Shown here in pieces: positions 25,846-34,449 of a stretch of 64,000 nt of DNA; within the stretch, counting starts at the first letter, position 1, and each line of letters begins with the position of its first letter. The stretch is from Bacillus sp. NEB1478 (GTDB lineage: Bacteria > Bacillota > Bacilli > Bacillales > Fictibacillaceae): NCBI RefSeq assembly GCF_031582965.1, contig NZ_CP134049.1:2666001-2730000 (forward strand), given 5' to 3'. Under the pieces are notes generated by a model. The model saw only the letters and a program-made list of their open reading frames with translations. It did not search any database and was not told the DNA's origin. Position numbers and translations under genes: made by a program.

Positions 25846-25880
25846 ACCCTCTCTCCCTCTTCAACAGATCCTTTACCTAT

Positions 25881-25908
25881 TAGACGTTTGAACTTTCCTT
25901 TGATTTCA
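25881..25908 (-). promoter_or_regulatory. ECF-type promoter of the sigma operon
   Basis: On the minus strand TGAAAT, exactly 16 bases, then CGTCTA. This matches the Bacillus ECF consensus TGAAAC-N16-CGTCTA with one change. It lies about 36 bases before the sigma start codon. Confidence 0.7.
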
Positions 25909-25972
25909 GTTGTAATAACATTTTTTCTATGTAAAAAAGGCGACTTATGGAATAAGCCAGCCTGTGGTGTCA

Positions 25973-26524
25973 CTATTCTAATTCAATATCGGCTTTTAAA
26001 ATGGAGTACATATACAAATCATCAAATTTGCCGCATGTGAATTCATAATGTCTCAGTAATCCTTCTCTTTGAAATCCCTGTTTTTCAATTAATCTTTGTG
26101 AAGGTAGATTAGCAGGTTCTATCAATGCTTCAATCCTTTCCAGCTGAAGTTTCTGAAAACCGTATTTCACTACAGCTGCAAGCGCCTCACCGGCTATCCC
26201 GTTTCCCCAATACTCTTTGCTCAATTCAAACCCAACTTCAGAACGAAAATGCTTCTTATTCCTATTCAAAAAACCGCAGCTGCCAATCACCTTATCCGAA
26301 CCTTTTTCCGTAATTCCCCATCGAATCCCAGTACCTTCTTTATAAATCGATTGATACCATTCTATTTCATTCAATACTTCTTCTTCAGTCTCATATGGCT
26401 CCAATCCCATATGTTTCATAACCTCTGGATCAGACAAATAAGGAAACATATCTTTCGCATCCTCTGCAGTCACTTCTCTTAATATCAATCTAGTCGTTTC
26501 CATTACAGGAAATTCTTTTGACAT
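25973..26524 (-). CDS. GNAT N-acetyltransferase, RimJ/RimL type
   Basis: A 183-residue acetyltransferase: METTRLILREVTAEDAKDM at the N terminus, VGFELSKEYWGNGIAGEAL as the acetyl-CoA loop, and EALIEPANLPSQRLIEKQGF near the C terminus. Substrate unknown. The ATG at 26524 is preferred because GGGGAG is 10 bases upstream; the earlier GTG overlaps that site. Confidence 0.85.
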   Translation of the reverse strand: MSKEFPVMETTRLILREVTAEDAKDMFPYLSDPEVMKHMGLEPYETEEEVLNEIEWYQSIYKEGTGIRWGITEKGSDKVIGSCGFLNRNKKHFRSEVGFELSKEYWGNGIAGEALAAVVKYGFQKLQLERIEALIEPANLPSQRLIEKQGFQREGLLRHYEFTCGKFDDLYMYSILKADIELE

Positions 26525-26689
26525 GCATTTCACTCCCCTTGAACATCAGCTATATTTCTCTAAAACTATTATCACATTTATATCAATTTTTTCCATATAA
26601 ACCATGATATTTTCGTATAAAGATTTACAATTCCTAATTGCCGCACATCAAAAAAAAGAGAAACGGGATAACCTGCTTCTCTTTTCACA

Positions 26690-27568
26690 TTATTTATTTT
26701 GCATCCTTGCTATATATTCTTTTACAACTTCATACACATAATCTTGATTGGCTGCAGCTGTATTCGGGTTATATGTTCCGCCATTCGTTTTATTGTTTGA
26801 TAATACTCTAATGCCCAAGAATGCTACGTCATAAGCTTTTGATATTTGCGCAGCGGATGCACCTTCCATTTCTTCTACAGAAGTGCCAAAGGTTTCATGA
26901 AACCACTTGATCCGGTCAACTTCATTGTTCCAAACGTCTGCAGAACCAATTGTACCATCGACTACTTTGCCCTTTGTATACTTGTCTTTAACAGCATGAG
27001 CGGCTGTTAGCAGTTCCTCGTCTCCCTCATAATAACGAGCCTTATTAGCATTTGGATCTTCCCCTGCACTTCCCTCAGATGCCATTAAGTCCATAGGAAA
27101 CCAATCCGATGGATGGATGCCTTCGTTTTTTTCTTTTGGAGGTGTTTTTAAAGAACCTAAGTTAACCGTTCTTTCCCCTAATACTATATCAAAAACATTC
27201 AAGTTAGGATCGTGACCGCCAGATGTTCCTTGGTTGATGATCGCGATCGGATGATATTTTTCAATCGCTATTGCTGTAGCAGCCGCTGTATTCTCCATCC
27301 CCTTACCTGTTTTCATAACAATGACAGGATAATTGTCCAACTTTCCTTTATAGAACACAAAGTTCCCTGACTTTTCTTCTTTCATATTCTTCAATCGTTT
27401 AGCAAAGTTTTCAGCTTCGATCGGCATTGGACCTTGAATGATAATCGGTTGTTTCTTCTTTCCTTGGCCAGACTCATTTTGTGAGAAACTAAATCCTGCA
27501 AGTGCTGATAAAATAATTACCGCCGCAATGGCAATAAATGCGTACTTTTTCCCCATTCTCTTTTCCAT
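26690..27568 (-). CDS. Exported nucleosidase/phosphorylase of the MTA/SAH nucleosidase fold
   Basis: A 292-residue protein with an N-terminal signal peptide (about 1-30; YAFIAIAAVIILSALAGF) followed by a PNP/MTAN-fold domain. The MEG signature is at 234-236 in SVEEMEGASAAQ. In classical MTAN the next motif is SDxA with a catalytic Asp; here it reads LSNNK with Asn258. An Asn at the base-binding position is found in phosphorylases that accept 6-oxopurines, so guanosine or inosine may be the substrate. It would act outside the membrane, perhaps in nucleoside salvage. A guanine-type riboswitch lies in its leader, which supports a purine role. Confidence 0.78.
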   Translation of the reverse strand: MEKRMGKKYAFIAIAAVIILSALAGFSFSQNESGQGKKKQPIIIQGPMPIEAENFAKRLKNMKEEKSGNFVFYKGKLDNYPVIVMKTGKGMENTAAATAIAIEKYHPIAIINQGTSGGHDPNLNVFDIVLGERTVNLGSLKTPPKEKNEGIHPSDWFPMDLMASEGSAGEDPNANKARYYEGDEELLTAAHAVKDKYTKGKVVDGTIGSADVWNNEVDRIKWFHETFGTSVEEMEGASAAQISKAYDVAFLGIRVLSNNKTNGGTYNPNTAAANQDYVYEVVKEYIARMQNK

Positions 27569-27603
27569 CGTTGATTTCTCCTCCGCTGAAAGGAATCACT
27601 GCA

Positions 27604-27660
27604 GATTCTGCTCAAATAAAAAAAGCCTAAAGTAATAGAAACATTTCTACCCTCTAGACC
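27604..27660 (-). terminator. Possible second hairpin in the nucleosidase leader
   Basis: On the minus strand GGTAGAAA / TTTCTATT (with wobble pairs) is followed downstream by a run of seven T. It could be a terminator in the leader, but the T run is offset from the stem. Confidence 0.3.
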
Positions 27661-27696
27661 ATAGGAGTTAAAGTAACATAATTAAGCATAGGAAAA

Positions 27697-27823
27697 ATTG
27701 CAAAATCATCATTTGGCTGACTCGAATCTGAACAAACAGCCAAATGCTTCAACTCGTAGTCCGGTTCTTTCATTGGGAACCAGGTAGAAACACTCAGACC
27801 ATATTACCGAGCATATACGAGTA
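27697..27823 (-). promoter_or_regulatory. Purine riboswitch, guanine type
   Basis: The aptamer is at 27752-27823. P1 is ACTCGTA / TACGAGT (7 perfect pairs); P2 is GCTCGG / TCTGAGT; the L2 loop holds ATATGG; J2-3 is TTTCTACC; P3 is GGTTC / GAACC; J3-1 is GACTAC. The specificity base at the position of nucleotide 74 is C, as in guanine/hypoxanthine riboswitches (adenine types have U). An expression platform follows: CATTTGGCTG / CAGCCAAATG (about 27710-27748) with T-rich sequence, consistent with guanine-dependent termination. It precedes the exported nucleosidase gene by about 180 bases. Confidence 0.9.
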
Positions 27824-28011
27824 ATTCGTTTTTAAGTTAAATACTTTGATAATATAACAAATAGATAACCGAAAATCAACAAAAACTGAATTTTAATAAT
27901 ACAAAACATTATTATTGTTCGTGTTTTAATAACTCAAATCTTTATTTTAAAAGGCTCTTTTCTAAAAAATTTTTGCTATAGGACATTTTCGTAAAGAGAC
28001 TTCATTGGCAA

Positions 28012-28262
28012 GTTGATTGGAGAGCAAGGTGCGAGACTCAGGCTAGGATTAGCGGGACAGTCTAAAAGCGGAAGCGGATTGCTCAGCCCCGACAAGCATA
28101 GGATGAATGGGCTAAAAAAAGGCGCTCTTTGCATTCTGAACATTTAGCTTAGATACCCAAGAGGCGCGCAGCGACAAGGGGGCTTACCGCACGCCCCGCG
28201 AAATGCGAGCACGTGTAAGCGGAAATCAACCACTTCCAAGAGCAACAATGGTTAGAAAACAA
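28012..28262 (-). repeat. Interspersed intergenic repeat, copy A
   Basis: Read on the minus strand it contains GGTTGATTTCCGCTTACACG, then GGGGCGTGCGGTAAGCCCCC, CTGTCCCGCT and GAGTCTCGCACCTTGCTC, the same order as copies B (44350) and C (47982). It carries about 90 extra bases in the middle. Most of the 27900-28440 gap is this element; there is no gene in it. Confidence 0.75.
28232..28249 (+). repeat. Left arm of an 18-bp inverted repeat around the TOMM cluster
   Basis: ACTTCCAAGAGCAACAAT; its perfect reverse complement is at 34450-34467. Similarity extends imperfectly for about 10 bases on each side. Confidence 0.75.
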
Positions 28263-28321
28263 CATTTAAAAAAGGAAAAATGCTTGTTTGATTTCTTTAT
28301 CCATTCCTAAATACAGTAACT

Positions 28322-28350
28322 TTGTACACGCTTATCCCATATTTTAATAT
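28322..28350 (+). promoter_or_regulatory. Candidate sigma-A promoter of the TOMM precursor gene
   Basis: TTGTAC, 17 bases, TAATAT, about 95 bases upstream of the precursor start. Pattern match only. Confidence 0.4.
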
Positions 28351-28446
28351 GAGGAATTGAGGAAATTATTTCAGGAAATATTATTTGATTCTTGTTCATC
28401 TCCTCAACCAGTTTTGATCAGATAAATCAATAAGGAGGTGTTTTTA

Positions 28447-28761
28447 TTGGATAAGAAACACCAATGGAATCTTGAGGGATTAAGCACTGGTGATTTACAT
28501 GTCAGCGGTGGTACACCTCATAATCCACAAGATCAGAATTCAAACGATTCATCTCGACTTTGCGTTTTTTTCTGTATTGGTTTCTGTACTCGTTGCTCCA
28601 GTTGTAGTTGTAGCTGTAGTTGTAGTTGTAGTTGTAGCTGTAGTTGCAGCTGTAGCTGTAGTTGTAGCTGTAGCTGTAGTTGTAGCTGTAGCTGTAGTTG
28701 CGGCGGTCGTTGCGGTGGTCGTTGCGGTGGTCGTTGCGGTGGTCGCTGCGGCGGACATTAA
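28447..28761 (+). CDS. TOMM precursor peptide, heterocycloanthracin-like
   Basis: A 104-residue ribosomally made precursor. The leader (MDKKHQWNLEGLSTGDLHVS..., about 40 residues) is polar and lacks Cys. The core has CVFFCIGFCTRCS, then 17 uninterrupted Ser-Cys units, then four GGRC units and GGH. Nearly every core residue is thus a Cys or Ser suited to cyclodehydration, giving thiazoles and (methyl)oxazoles after oxidation. This matches the Bacillus heterocycloanthracin/sonorensin class. It starts at TTG, 8 bases after AAGGAGG; the GTG at 28438 is inside that site. The DNA is a hexamer repeat (TGTAGT/TGTAGC) prone to slippage. Maturation genes follow after a terminator. Confidence 0.85.
   Translation: MDKKHQWNLEGLSTGDLHVSGGTPHNPQDQNSNDSSRLCVFFCIGFCTRCSSCSCSCSCSCSCSCSCSCSCSCSCSCSCSCSCSCGGRCGGRCGGRCGGRCGGH
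28614..28700 (+). repeat. Hexanucleotide tandem repeat inside the precursor gene
   Basis: Near-perfect repeats of TGTAGT/TGTAGC encoding the Ser-Cys run. Both alternative frames are open too, giving false Ala/Thr- and Val-rich reading frames. Confidence 0.9.
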
Positions 28762-28795
28762 TCAGGAATTCCTCTCTTATTTTTATTAAATTTCT

Positions 28796-28825
28796 GCCCT
28801 GCATGTATTGTTGCAGGGCTTTTTA
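28796..28825 (+). terminator. Terminator between TOMM precursor and maturation genes
   Basis: GCCCTGCA / TTGCAGGGC stem followed by TTTTT. Partial readthrough here would give an excess of precursor over enzymes. Confidence 0.85.
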
Positions 28826-28908
28826 CGTTAAATAGACATAATGGACACAAGGAATCCATAGAAATAAATGATGCAAAAGATGTTGAGCTTATGAAAAGGA
28901 GGGGTACC

Positions 28909-30825
28909 ATGCAAGCATTAAATTCTACTATGTGTTTGAAAGTGAATAGAGATACTTTTGTTTATCCAGACTCGAACAGAGGTGTTTATCTTCGGAACAA
29001 CGTCACCTCAATAAGAATGGAAGGAAACACCATTGAAAAATGGCTTGAAAAATTAATTCCTTTATTTGACGGCAACCATACCCTTGAATATATAACAAAC
29101 GGTTTACCTGATTCCTACAAAGATCAAGTGTATAAAATTGCACAAGCTCTATATGAAAAAGGGTTTGTCCGAGACATCAGCCAGGATCTCTCCCATCAGC
29201 TTCCTGATCACATTGTTACGAAATACGCTTCCCAAATCGAATATATCAATCATAACGGTGATTCAGGCGGATACCGGTTTCAAGTCTACCGCCAGGCGAA
29301 AGTAGCTGTAATTGGTTCAGGTTCTCTTCTCCTCTCTCTCGTTCTATCGATGATTCAATCAGGACACCCTAACTTCACTATCATCTCAACTGATTCTGAG
29401 CAAATTGATCACCGCCGGTTAGATGAAATAATAGCAAAAGCCAGTAGCTCAGAGCCTGAAACGGAAATCACCCTCTTATTCGCTGAGAAAAATGTATCAA
29501 AGGAAAATCTAGAACCCTTTGATTTCATATTATATGGTTCAAAGGACAGTGATCTCGATCAGCTTCGAACCATTCAAGGAATTTGCAGAGATCAAGGAAA
29601 ACATTTTCTTCCGGTTACGATCTTAAAAGATTTAGCATTTGCCGGACCGTTCGTTTCTGCTGAATCAGAAGGATGCTGGGAGTCTCTGTACCGCCGATTG
29701 CACCAGCGGTCGTATGAAAGCAATGGTTCTAACGCCTATTCAACAACAGCAGGTGCACTGTTAGCGAATGTGGCCGTTTTTGAGCTGTTTAAAGAAATCA
29801 CTGGAGTGCAGGCCAAAATACAAAATGGTACAAAAGAGAAACTCTATTATCTTCTAAACTTGGAAACGCTCGAAGGTAACTGGCACACCCTTATTCCCCA
29901 CCCCCTAGTGAGTGGTTGTGTTAATGCAGAACCTATTAAAGACCCGCTTGCCTTTTTAGAAAAAGCAAATAAGGAACAAAAGGATTTGCATTCCTTGTTT
30001 TATCAGATTACTTCAAAAGAATCTGGGATTTTTCATCTCTGTGAGGAAGAAGACTTACTACAGCTCCCTTTGTCACAATGCAAAGTTCAGGTTGCTGATC
30101 CGCGTTCAGAAGGTCCTACCCAGCTTCATCCCGAGATTGTCTGTTCAGGACTCACACATGAAGAAGCTCGCCTAGAGGCAGGACTGAGCGGAATCGAAAT
30201 GTATGTTAGAAGTTTTGGACATCTCTTGGATCAATCAGACCACACTTCATCTTGGGGTATTGGTACGGGGGCAACCGCTCTAGACAGCTTATGCAGAGCA
30301 CTGCAAAATGGGCTTCATGAAGAATTAGTGAAACAATCTCATCTTGGTGCAGTCAGTAAACTGGAATTAAGTCTAGTAAACAATGATCGCTGTCAATTTT
30401 TTATAAATGCTTTATCAACTTTGAGGTCTGAACCAGAACTCTATTTGGGCCAAGAATTATTCGGTTTTCCTGTCGTATGGGTGAAGTCAAACTGCGAGTG
30501 GTATGGAAGCGTTGGATTGAATAGGAAGATAGCTTTATGCAGAGCGTTACAGACTGCTTTGATGGATGCACAAAATAAGGAAACGTTCGGAAATCCCTAT
30601 GGCGTTATGGTTTCATCCATTACTTTGAAGAACGAGGTACAACCAAATGCTCCGGTCCCTTCTTTTGAGGAGGAGTCACTTCAAGAAACCTTCTCTTGGG
30701 CATTAGACACCTTAAAAAATAACAAAATGCAGGTGCGTTTCTTTACGATCCATGCGGAGTCTATTTTAAGCGAGAATACGGCTGGACTGTTCGGAATGAC
30801 GATAAGCGGGGGTGAAATGGCATGA
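28909..30825 (+). CDS. TOMM maturation protein, ThiF-like/leader-peptide-binding
   Basis: A 638-residue protein of the putative thiazole-containing bacteriocin maturation family found in Bacillus heterocycloanthracin clusters. The N-terminal region (about 1-90, MCLKVNRDTFVYPD, IEKWLEKLIPLFDGNHT) fits a leader-recognition wing, and residues 115-290 show an E1/ThiF-like Rossmann segment (KVAVIGSGSLLLSLVLSMI). It probably delivers the precursor to the YcaO enzyme. The start is the ATG at 28909, with AAAAGGAGGGG just before it; the ATG at 28891 is upstream of that site. Its end overlaps the YcaO gene by 4 bases (ATGA). Confidence 0.8.
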   Translation: MQALNSTMCLKVNRDTFVYPDSNRGVYLRNNVTSIRMEGNTIEKWLEKLIPLFDGNHTLEYITNGLPDSYKDQVYKIAQALYEKGFVRDISQDLSHQLPDHIVTKYASQIEYINHNGDSGGYRFQVYRQAKVAVIGSGSLLLSLVLSMIQSGHPNFTIISTDSEQIDHRRLDEIIAKASSSEPETEITLLFAEKNVSKENLEPFDFILYGSKDSDLDQLRTIQGICRDQGKHFLPVTILKDLAFAGPFVSAESEGCWESLYRRLHQRSYESNGSNAYSTTAGALLANVAVFELFKEITGVQAKIQNGTKEKLYYLLNLETLEGNWHTLIPHPLVSGCVNAEPIKDPLAFLEKANKEQKDLHSLFYQITSKESGIFHLCEEEDLLQLPLSQCKVQVADPRSEGPTQLHPEIVCSGLTHEEARLEAGLSGIEMYVRSFGHLLDQSDHTSSWGIGTGATALDSLCRALQNGLHEELVKQSHLGAVSKLELSLVNNDRCQFFINALSTLRSEPELYLGQELFGFPVVWVKSNCEWYGSVGLNRKIALCRALQTALMDAQNKETFGNPYGVMVSSITLKNEVQPNAPVPSFEEESLQETFSWALDTLKNNKMQVRFFTIHAESILSENTAGLFGMTISGGEMA

Positions 30826-32762
30826 GCCACTCCATCGCCATTATCGGAGAATGTTTGTTAGCGGACTCGGTATGTGAACAATTAACCGAATTCTATCAAA
30901 TCACGCGGTGGTCTACTATAAAAGAAGCCACTCCGAATAAAGAAAATCTAGTCTTAGTGCTGCACGATTTATGGAATCCCGCTGAACATTTAGAAGCAGA
31001 AAACTTCTTTCGGTCATTGGGCACCCCTTGGCTTCGGGGATTCGTATCCTTTGGTGAAGCAATCATTGGCCCTCTTGTTCTTCCAGACAAACAGGGCTGC
31101 TCGCAATGTGCGGATGAGCGCCGTCTTATGGCGGGGACTGACCGAAGAGAACTCTTTGAAATCAAGGAATATATGTCGGATCAACGCGAAAAGCAAGGAG
31201 ACCCATGGGCTTCTAATCTAGGAATTTTACAAACTTCCTACCTTATTCAAGAAGAGGTTCATCGATTTTTGAACGGTGAAAAAACCCGAACGCATGAGCA
31301 CATGCTGCTGCTCCACTTAAACACACTTAAACTATCACGTCATTTCTTTTTGCCAGATCCCTACTGTCGCGTGTGCGGTGACCTGCCTGAAGATACAGCG
31401 GATAACGCAAAAATAATACTGAAACAAAGTCCAAAGACAACAATCGATAGCTATCGATGCCGCTCATTGGAAGATCTGGAGAAGGTTCTAAGCCAAGATT
31501 ACTTAGATAACCGGACGGGTGTCCTTAACTACAAAAGATATGACTACATCTCCCCTTTTGCCGACACAATAATCAATCTACCTTTGATAAATGGCGATGA
31601 ACTGAATGCTGGACGTACCCAATCTTATGCACAAAGTGAACTTGGAGGGATTTTAGAAGGTTTGGAAAGAAATTGCGGTTACGGTCCAAGGGGTAAACGA
31701 ACGATGGTGTATGAGCCGTATTCCAAGGTGGAAAAACATGCGATTAATCCACATTCAGTAGGACTGCATACACATGAACAATATGAGATGCCCGGCTTCC
31801 CTTTCAGACCATTGGATTCTGACCGGCCCATACATTGGGTTTGGGGTTATTCTTTAACACAGAACCAGCCTAAATTAGTTCCTGAGATGTTTGCTTATTA
31901 CAGTTTGGGGAGTGGAGAAGGTTTTGTTTATGAAACTTCGAACGGCTGTGCAGTTGGCGGGAGCTTAGAGGAAGCTATTCTTTACGGCATTTTCGAAATT
32001 GTGGAACGGGATTCCTTTCTTATGACTTGGTACGGCCAGCTTCCTATCCCTCGTCTTGATAATAAATCGATAGACGACCAAGAGCTGCAGCTCATGATTC
32101 AGCGCATAAACGCAGTGACCGGATATGAGGTCCATTTATTTAATGCGACGACCGAAAATGGTATTCCGAGCATATTTGCCCTGGCTAAAAACACGAAGGA
32201 AAAAGGTTTGAATCTTACATGTGCCGCAGGAGCTCACATCGATCCTATTCGAGCTGTAAAAGGAGCTGTCCAGGAACTCTCTGGCATGCTGCTCAACGCG
32301 AAAGATAAGTTTGAAAAGAACCGTAAGAAGTATGAAGAGATGTATAAACAATCTCACCTCGTTCAAAAAATGGAAGACCACTCGATGCTGTATGGTTTAA
32401 AAGAAGCGGAGAAACGTTTGTACTTCCTGCTCGATCGGCGGCAAGTAAAGGACTTTCATCAGGAATTTGGTCCAGTTCGAAAATCAGCAGATTTACTAGA
32501 TGATTTAAAAGGAGTCTTAGATGTTTTTCAAAAACTGAAGCTCGAGGTCATTGTTGTTGACCAAACAAGTCCTGAACTTAAACGAAATGGGCTGCATTGT
32601 GTAAAAGTTGCAATACCTGGGATGCTGCCCATGACATTCGGACATCACCTTACCCGGCTAATAGGACTGGACCGGGTGTTGAACGTACCAGCGAAACTCG
32701 GATATGTGAAAAAGCCGCTGACCTATAGCGAGCTCAATCCATATCCTCATCCATTTCCATAA
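30822..32762 (+). CDS. YcaO cyclodehydratase, SagD family
   Basis: A 646-residue enzyme that uses ATP to cyclodehydrate Cys and Ser residues of the precursor to azolines. The N-terminal part (about 1-200) has Zn-type cysteine pairs CSQCADERR and CRVCGD. The YcaO domain follows from about residue 215, with GGILEGLERNCGYG, GSLEEAILYGIFEIVERDSFLMTWYG and ALAKNT segments of the ATP site. It ends in the proline-rich PYPHPFP tail that is typical of YcaO enzymes and contributes to the active site. It is translationally coupled to the gene before it. Confidence 0.92.
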   Translation: MSHSIAIIGECLLADSVCEQLTEFYQITRWSTIKEATPNKENLVLVLHDLWNPAEHLEAENFFRSLGTPWLRGFVSFGEAIIGPLVLPDKQGCSQCADERRLMAGTDRRELFEIKEYMSDQREKQGDPWASNLGILQTSYLIQEEVHRFLNGEKTRTHEHMLLLHLNTLKLSRHFFLPDPYCRVCGDLPEDTADNAKIILKQSPKTTIDSYRCRSLEDLEKVLSQDYLDNRTGVLNYKRYDYISPFADTIINLPLINGDELNAGRTQSYAQSELGGILEGLERNCGYGPRGKRTMVYEPYSKVEKHAINPHSVGLHTHEQYEMPGFPFRPLDSDRPIHWVWGYSLTQNQPKLVPEMFAYYSLGSGEGFVYETSNGCAVGGSLEEAILYGIFEIVERDSFLMTWYGQLPIPRLDNKSIDDQELQLMIQRINAVTGYEVHLFNATTENGIPSIFALAKNTKEKGLNLTCAAGAHIDPIRAVKGAVQELSGMLLNAKDKFEKNRKKYEEMYKQSHLVQKMEDHSMLYGLKEAEKRLYFLLDRRQVKDFHQEFGPVRKSADLLDDLKGVLDVFQKLKLEVIVVDQTSPELKRNGLHCVKVAIPGMLPMTFGHHLTRLIGLDRVLNVPAKLGYVKKPLTYSELNPYPHPFP

Positions 32763-32801
32763 CGAGTGGTTTCCATAATTAGCAGCTAAGGGGGAAAAGG
32801 A

Positions 32802-34364
32802 ATGAACCTCGATGAGTTTTTATATAAACTTCATTATGAAACAGACAAAGTCATCCCCCCTGACTGGGAGGTGAACTGGGAAGACGCCCCTCTTCCCTAT
32901 AAGCTTTACCAAGGTTTGCCTGTGGTGGAACTATCAGCGGACATTCCATTCCAATTCGAACAAAAGGAAAGAAACACAATACCTGATCTTAAAGAGATCA
33001 GTCACTTTCTAAAACTTACATTCGGACTCACACAAGTTAGCGAATCGCTGCCTTTTGCTGGTCAAACGGAATCGGTGACAACATTGCGGCGGTTTGTACC
33101 TTCTGGCGGCGCATTGTATCCGAACGAACTATATATCTATTTAAAAATCGCTGACCTTCCTGAAGGCATCTATCATTATGACGCAGCACACCATCGATTG
33201 CTTTGTTTGAGGGAAGGGAATTTTGACAGTTACTTAAGCCGAGCTCTAGGTAATCGCTGTGACATGTCCTCCACTTTTGGGACTGTCTTTATCTCGACGT
33301 ATTTTTGGAAGAATTTCTTTAAATACCATAACTTCTCGTACCGCTTGCAAGGGCTCGATTCCGGATTTGTGATCGGTCAGCTACTAGAAGTTGGAAGTCG
33401 ATTTGGCTTTGAAACAGGAGTCTATTACCACTTTCTTGACCGTTCCGTTAACCACCTGGTAGGGATTAACGAAAAAGAAGAAAATGTGTATGGCGTCATT
33501 CCTCTTTCAGTGGAAAAAACGATGAATTGGTTTCGTGAAGAAGTGGTAGAAAGCATTACGGCCGAAGAATTGTGCAGTGAGCTGGAACCGCTAAAACATA
33601 CACATTACGTTCGTTCCAAAGAAATCAGAGAGTATCCGACGATAATCAAAATGAATGAAGCGTGCAGGATGGATGAGTTCCCAGTCCATCAAAAAGTGGA
33701 GCACAAAAAGGGAAAAGAAGCAGGCGGTTCAAACATCAAGCTGCCACGAGTTGATCGGCTGTCTTATGATTTCGTTTCTGCTTGTAAAAGACGTTATTCC
33801 CCTGGAATGGATTTTGTTTTAATGCCGATTCATCAACATACATTGTCATCACTTTTATTTGAAACGATTTCAAATTGCTCTTATCGGAATGATTTAGACA
33901 ACAGAATCCATAATCTCTCTTCTCGTGTTTCACTTCACTGCTGCACGTATAATATAGAAGGGTTGCCTGATGGTGCTTATAACTATGATGAGTCAGCACA
34001 TGCATTAAAACAAATTCAATCAGGAGATTTCAGACGCGCTTTACAAGACGGATTGTTATCCGAATTTGTAACCATGGCGCAAATTCCGCTCTCCTTCAAC
34101 ATTACTGGTGATAAGAACCATTACCGAAAAGCTTATGGATACCGAGGACATCGCATTCAGCATATGGAAGCTGGCCTTCTATCTCACCGGTTGCTGTTGG
34201 CCGCTTCTGCATTAAATATGGGAGGGCATCCTATTCTGGGATTTGATGTGCATTCGTACGATGAACTCTATCGACTGAAAACAAAAGATCAAACCAGCCT
34301 GCTTCAGATTCCAATCGGACACTACCAGCCACATCCCAGGTTACAAGGGGCTTTGCATTATTAA
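32802..34364 (+). CDS. SagB-type dehydrogenase, double nitroreductase domain
   Basis: A 520-residue FMN-dependent oxidase that would convert azolines to thiazoles and oxazoles. Two nitroreductase-like halves are seen: the first with LRRFVPSGGALYPNELYIYL (about 87-106) and GLDSGFVIGQLLEVGSRFGF, the second from about residue 305 with CKRRYSPG, and HIQHMEAGLLSHRLLLAASALNMGG split near residues 455-480. This tandem form is common in Bacillus TOMM clusters. AAGGGGG precedes the ATG, 39 bases after the YcaO stop; a strong terminator ends the operon. No transporter, protease or immunity gene follows. Confidence 0.88.
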   Translation: MNLDEFLYKLHYETDKVIPPDWEVNWEDAPLPYKLYQGLPVVELSADIPFQFEQKERNTIPDLKEISHFLKLTFGLTQVSESLPFAGQTESVTTLRRFVPSGGALYPNELYIYLKIADLPEGIYHYDAAHHRLLCLREGNFDSYLSRALGNRCDMSSTFGTVFISTYFWKNFFKYHNFSYRLQGLDSGFVIGQLLEVGSRFGFETGVYYHFLDRSVNHLVGINEKEENVYGVIPLSVEKTMNWFREEVVESITAEELCSELEPLKHTHYVRSKEIREYPTIIKMNEACRMDEFPVHQKVEHKKGKEAGGSNIKLPRVDRLSYDFVSACKRRYSPGMDFVLMPIHQHTLSSLLFETISNCSYRNDLDNRIHNLSSRVSLHCCTYNIEGLPDGAYNYDESAHALKQIQSGDFRRALQDGLLSEFVTMAQIPLSFNITGDKNHYRKAYGYRGHRIQHMEAGLLSHRLLLAASALNMGGHPILGFDVHSYDELYRLKTKDQTSLLQIPIGHYQPHPRLQGALHY

Positions 34365-34374
34365 AGTTAAAATA

Positions 34375-34429
34375 AAAAGAACCAGTCTACACCTGCACGA
34401 ATAGGTGCTAGAGGCTGGTTCTTTTTTTC
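34375..34429 (+). terminator. Terminator of the TOMM operon
   Basis: AAAAAGAACCAGTCT...AGGCTGGTTCTTTTTTT long hairpin with an internal CACCTGCACGAATAGGTG stem. Confidence 0.88.
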
Positions 34430-34449
34430 AATAGCATGTTTTTGTAGCA

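Noticed and set aside
28614..28700. Possible CRISPR-like repeat
   Set aside because: Continuous hexamers without spacers, inside a coding sequence. No CRISPR array was seen anywhere in the window.
28490..28804. Overlapping Val/Ala-rich and Ala/Thr- or Tyr/Asn-rich frames on both strands
   Set aside because: Artefacts of the hexamer repeat in the TOMM precursor gene, which alone has a ribosome site and matches a known class.
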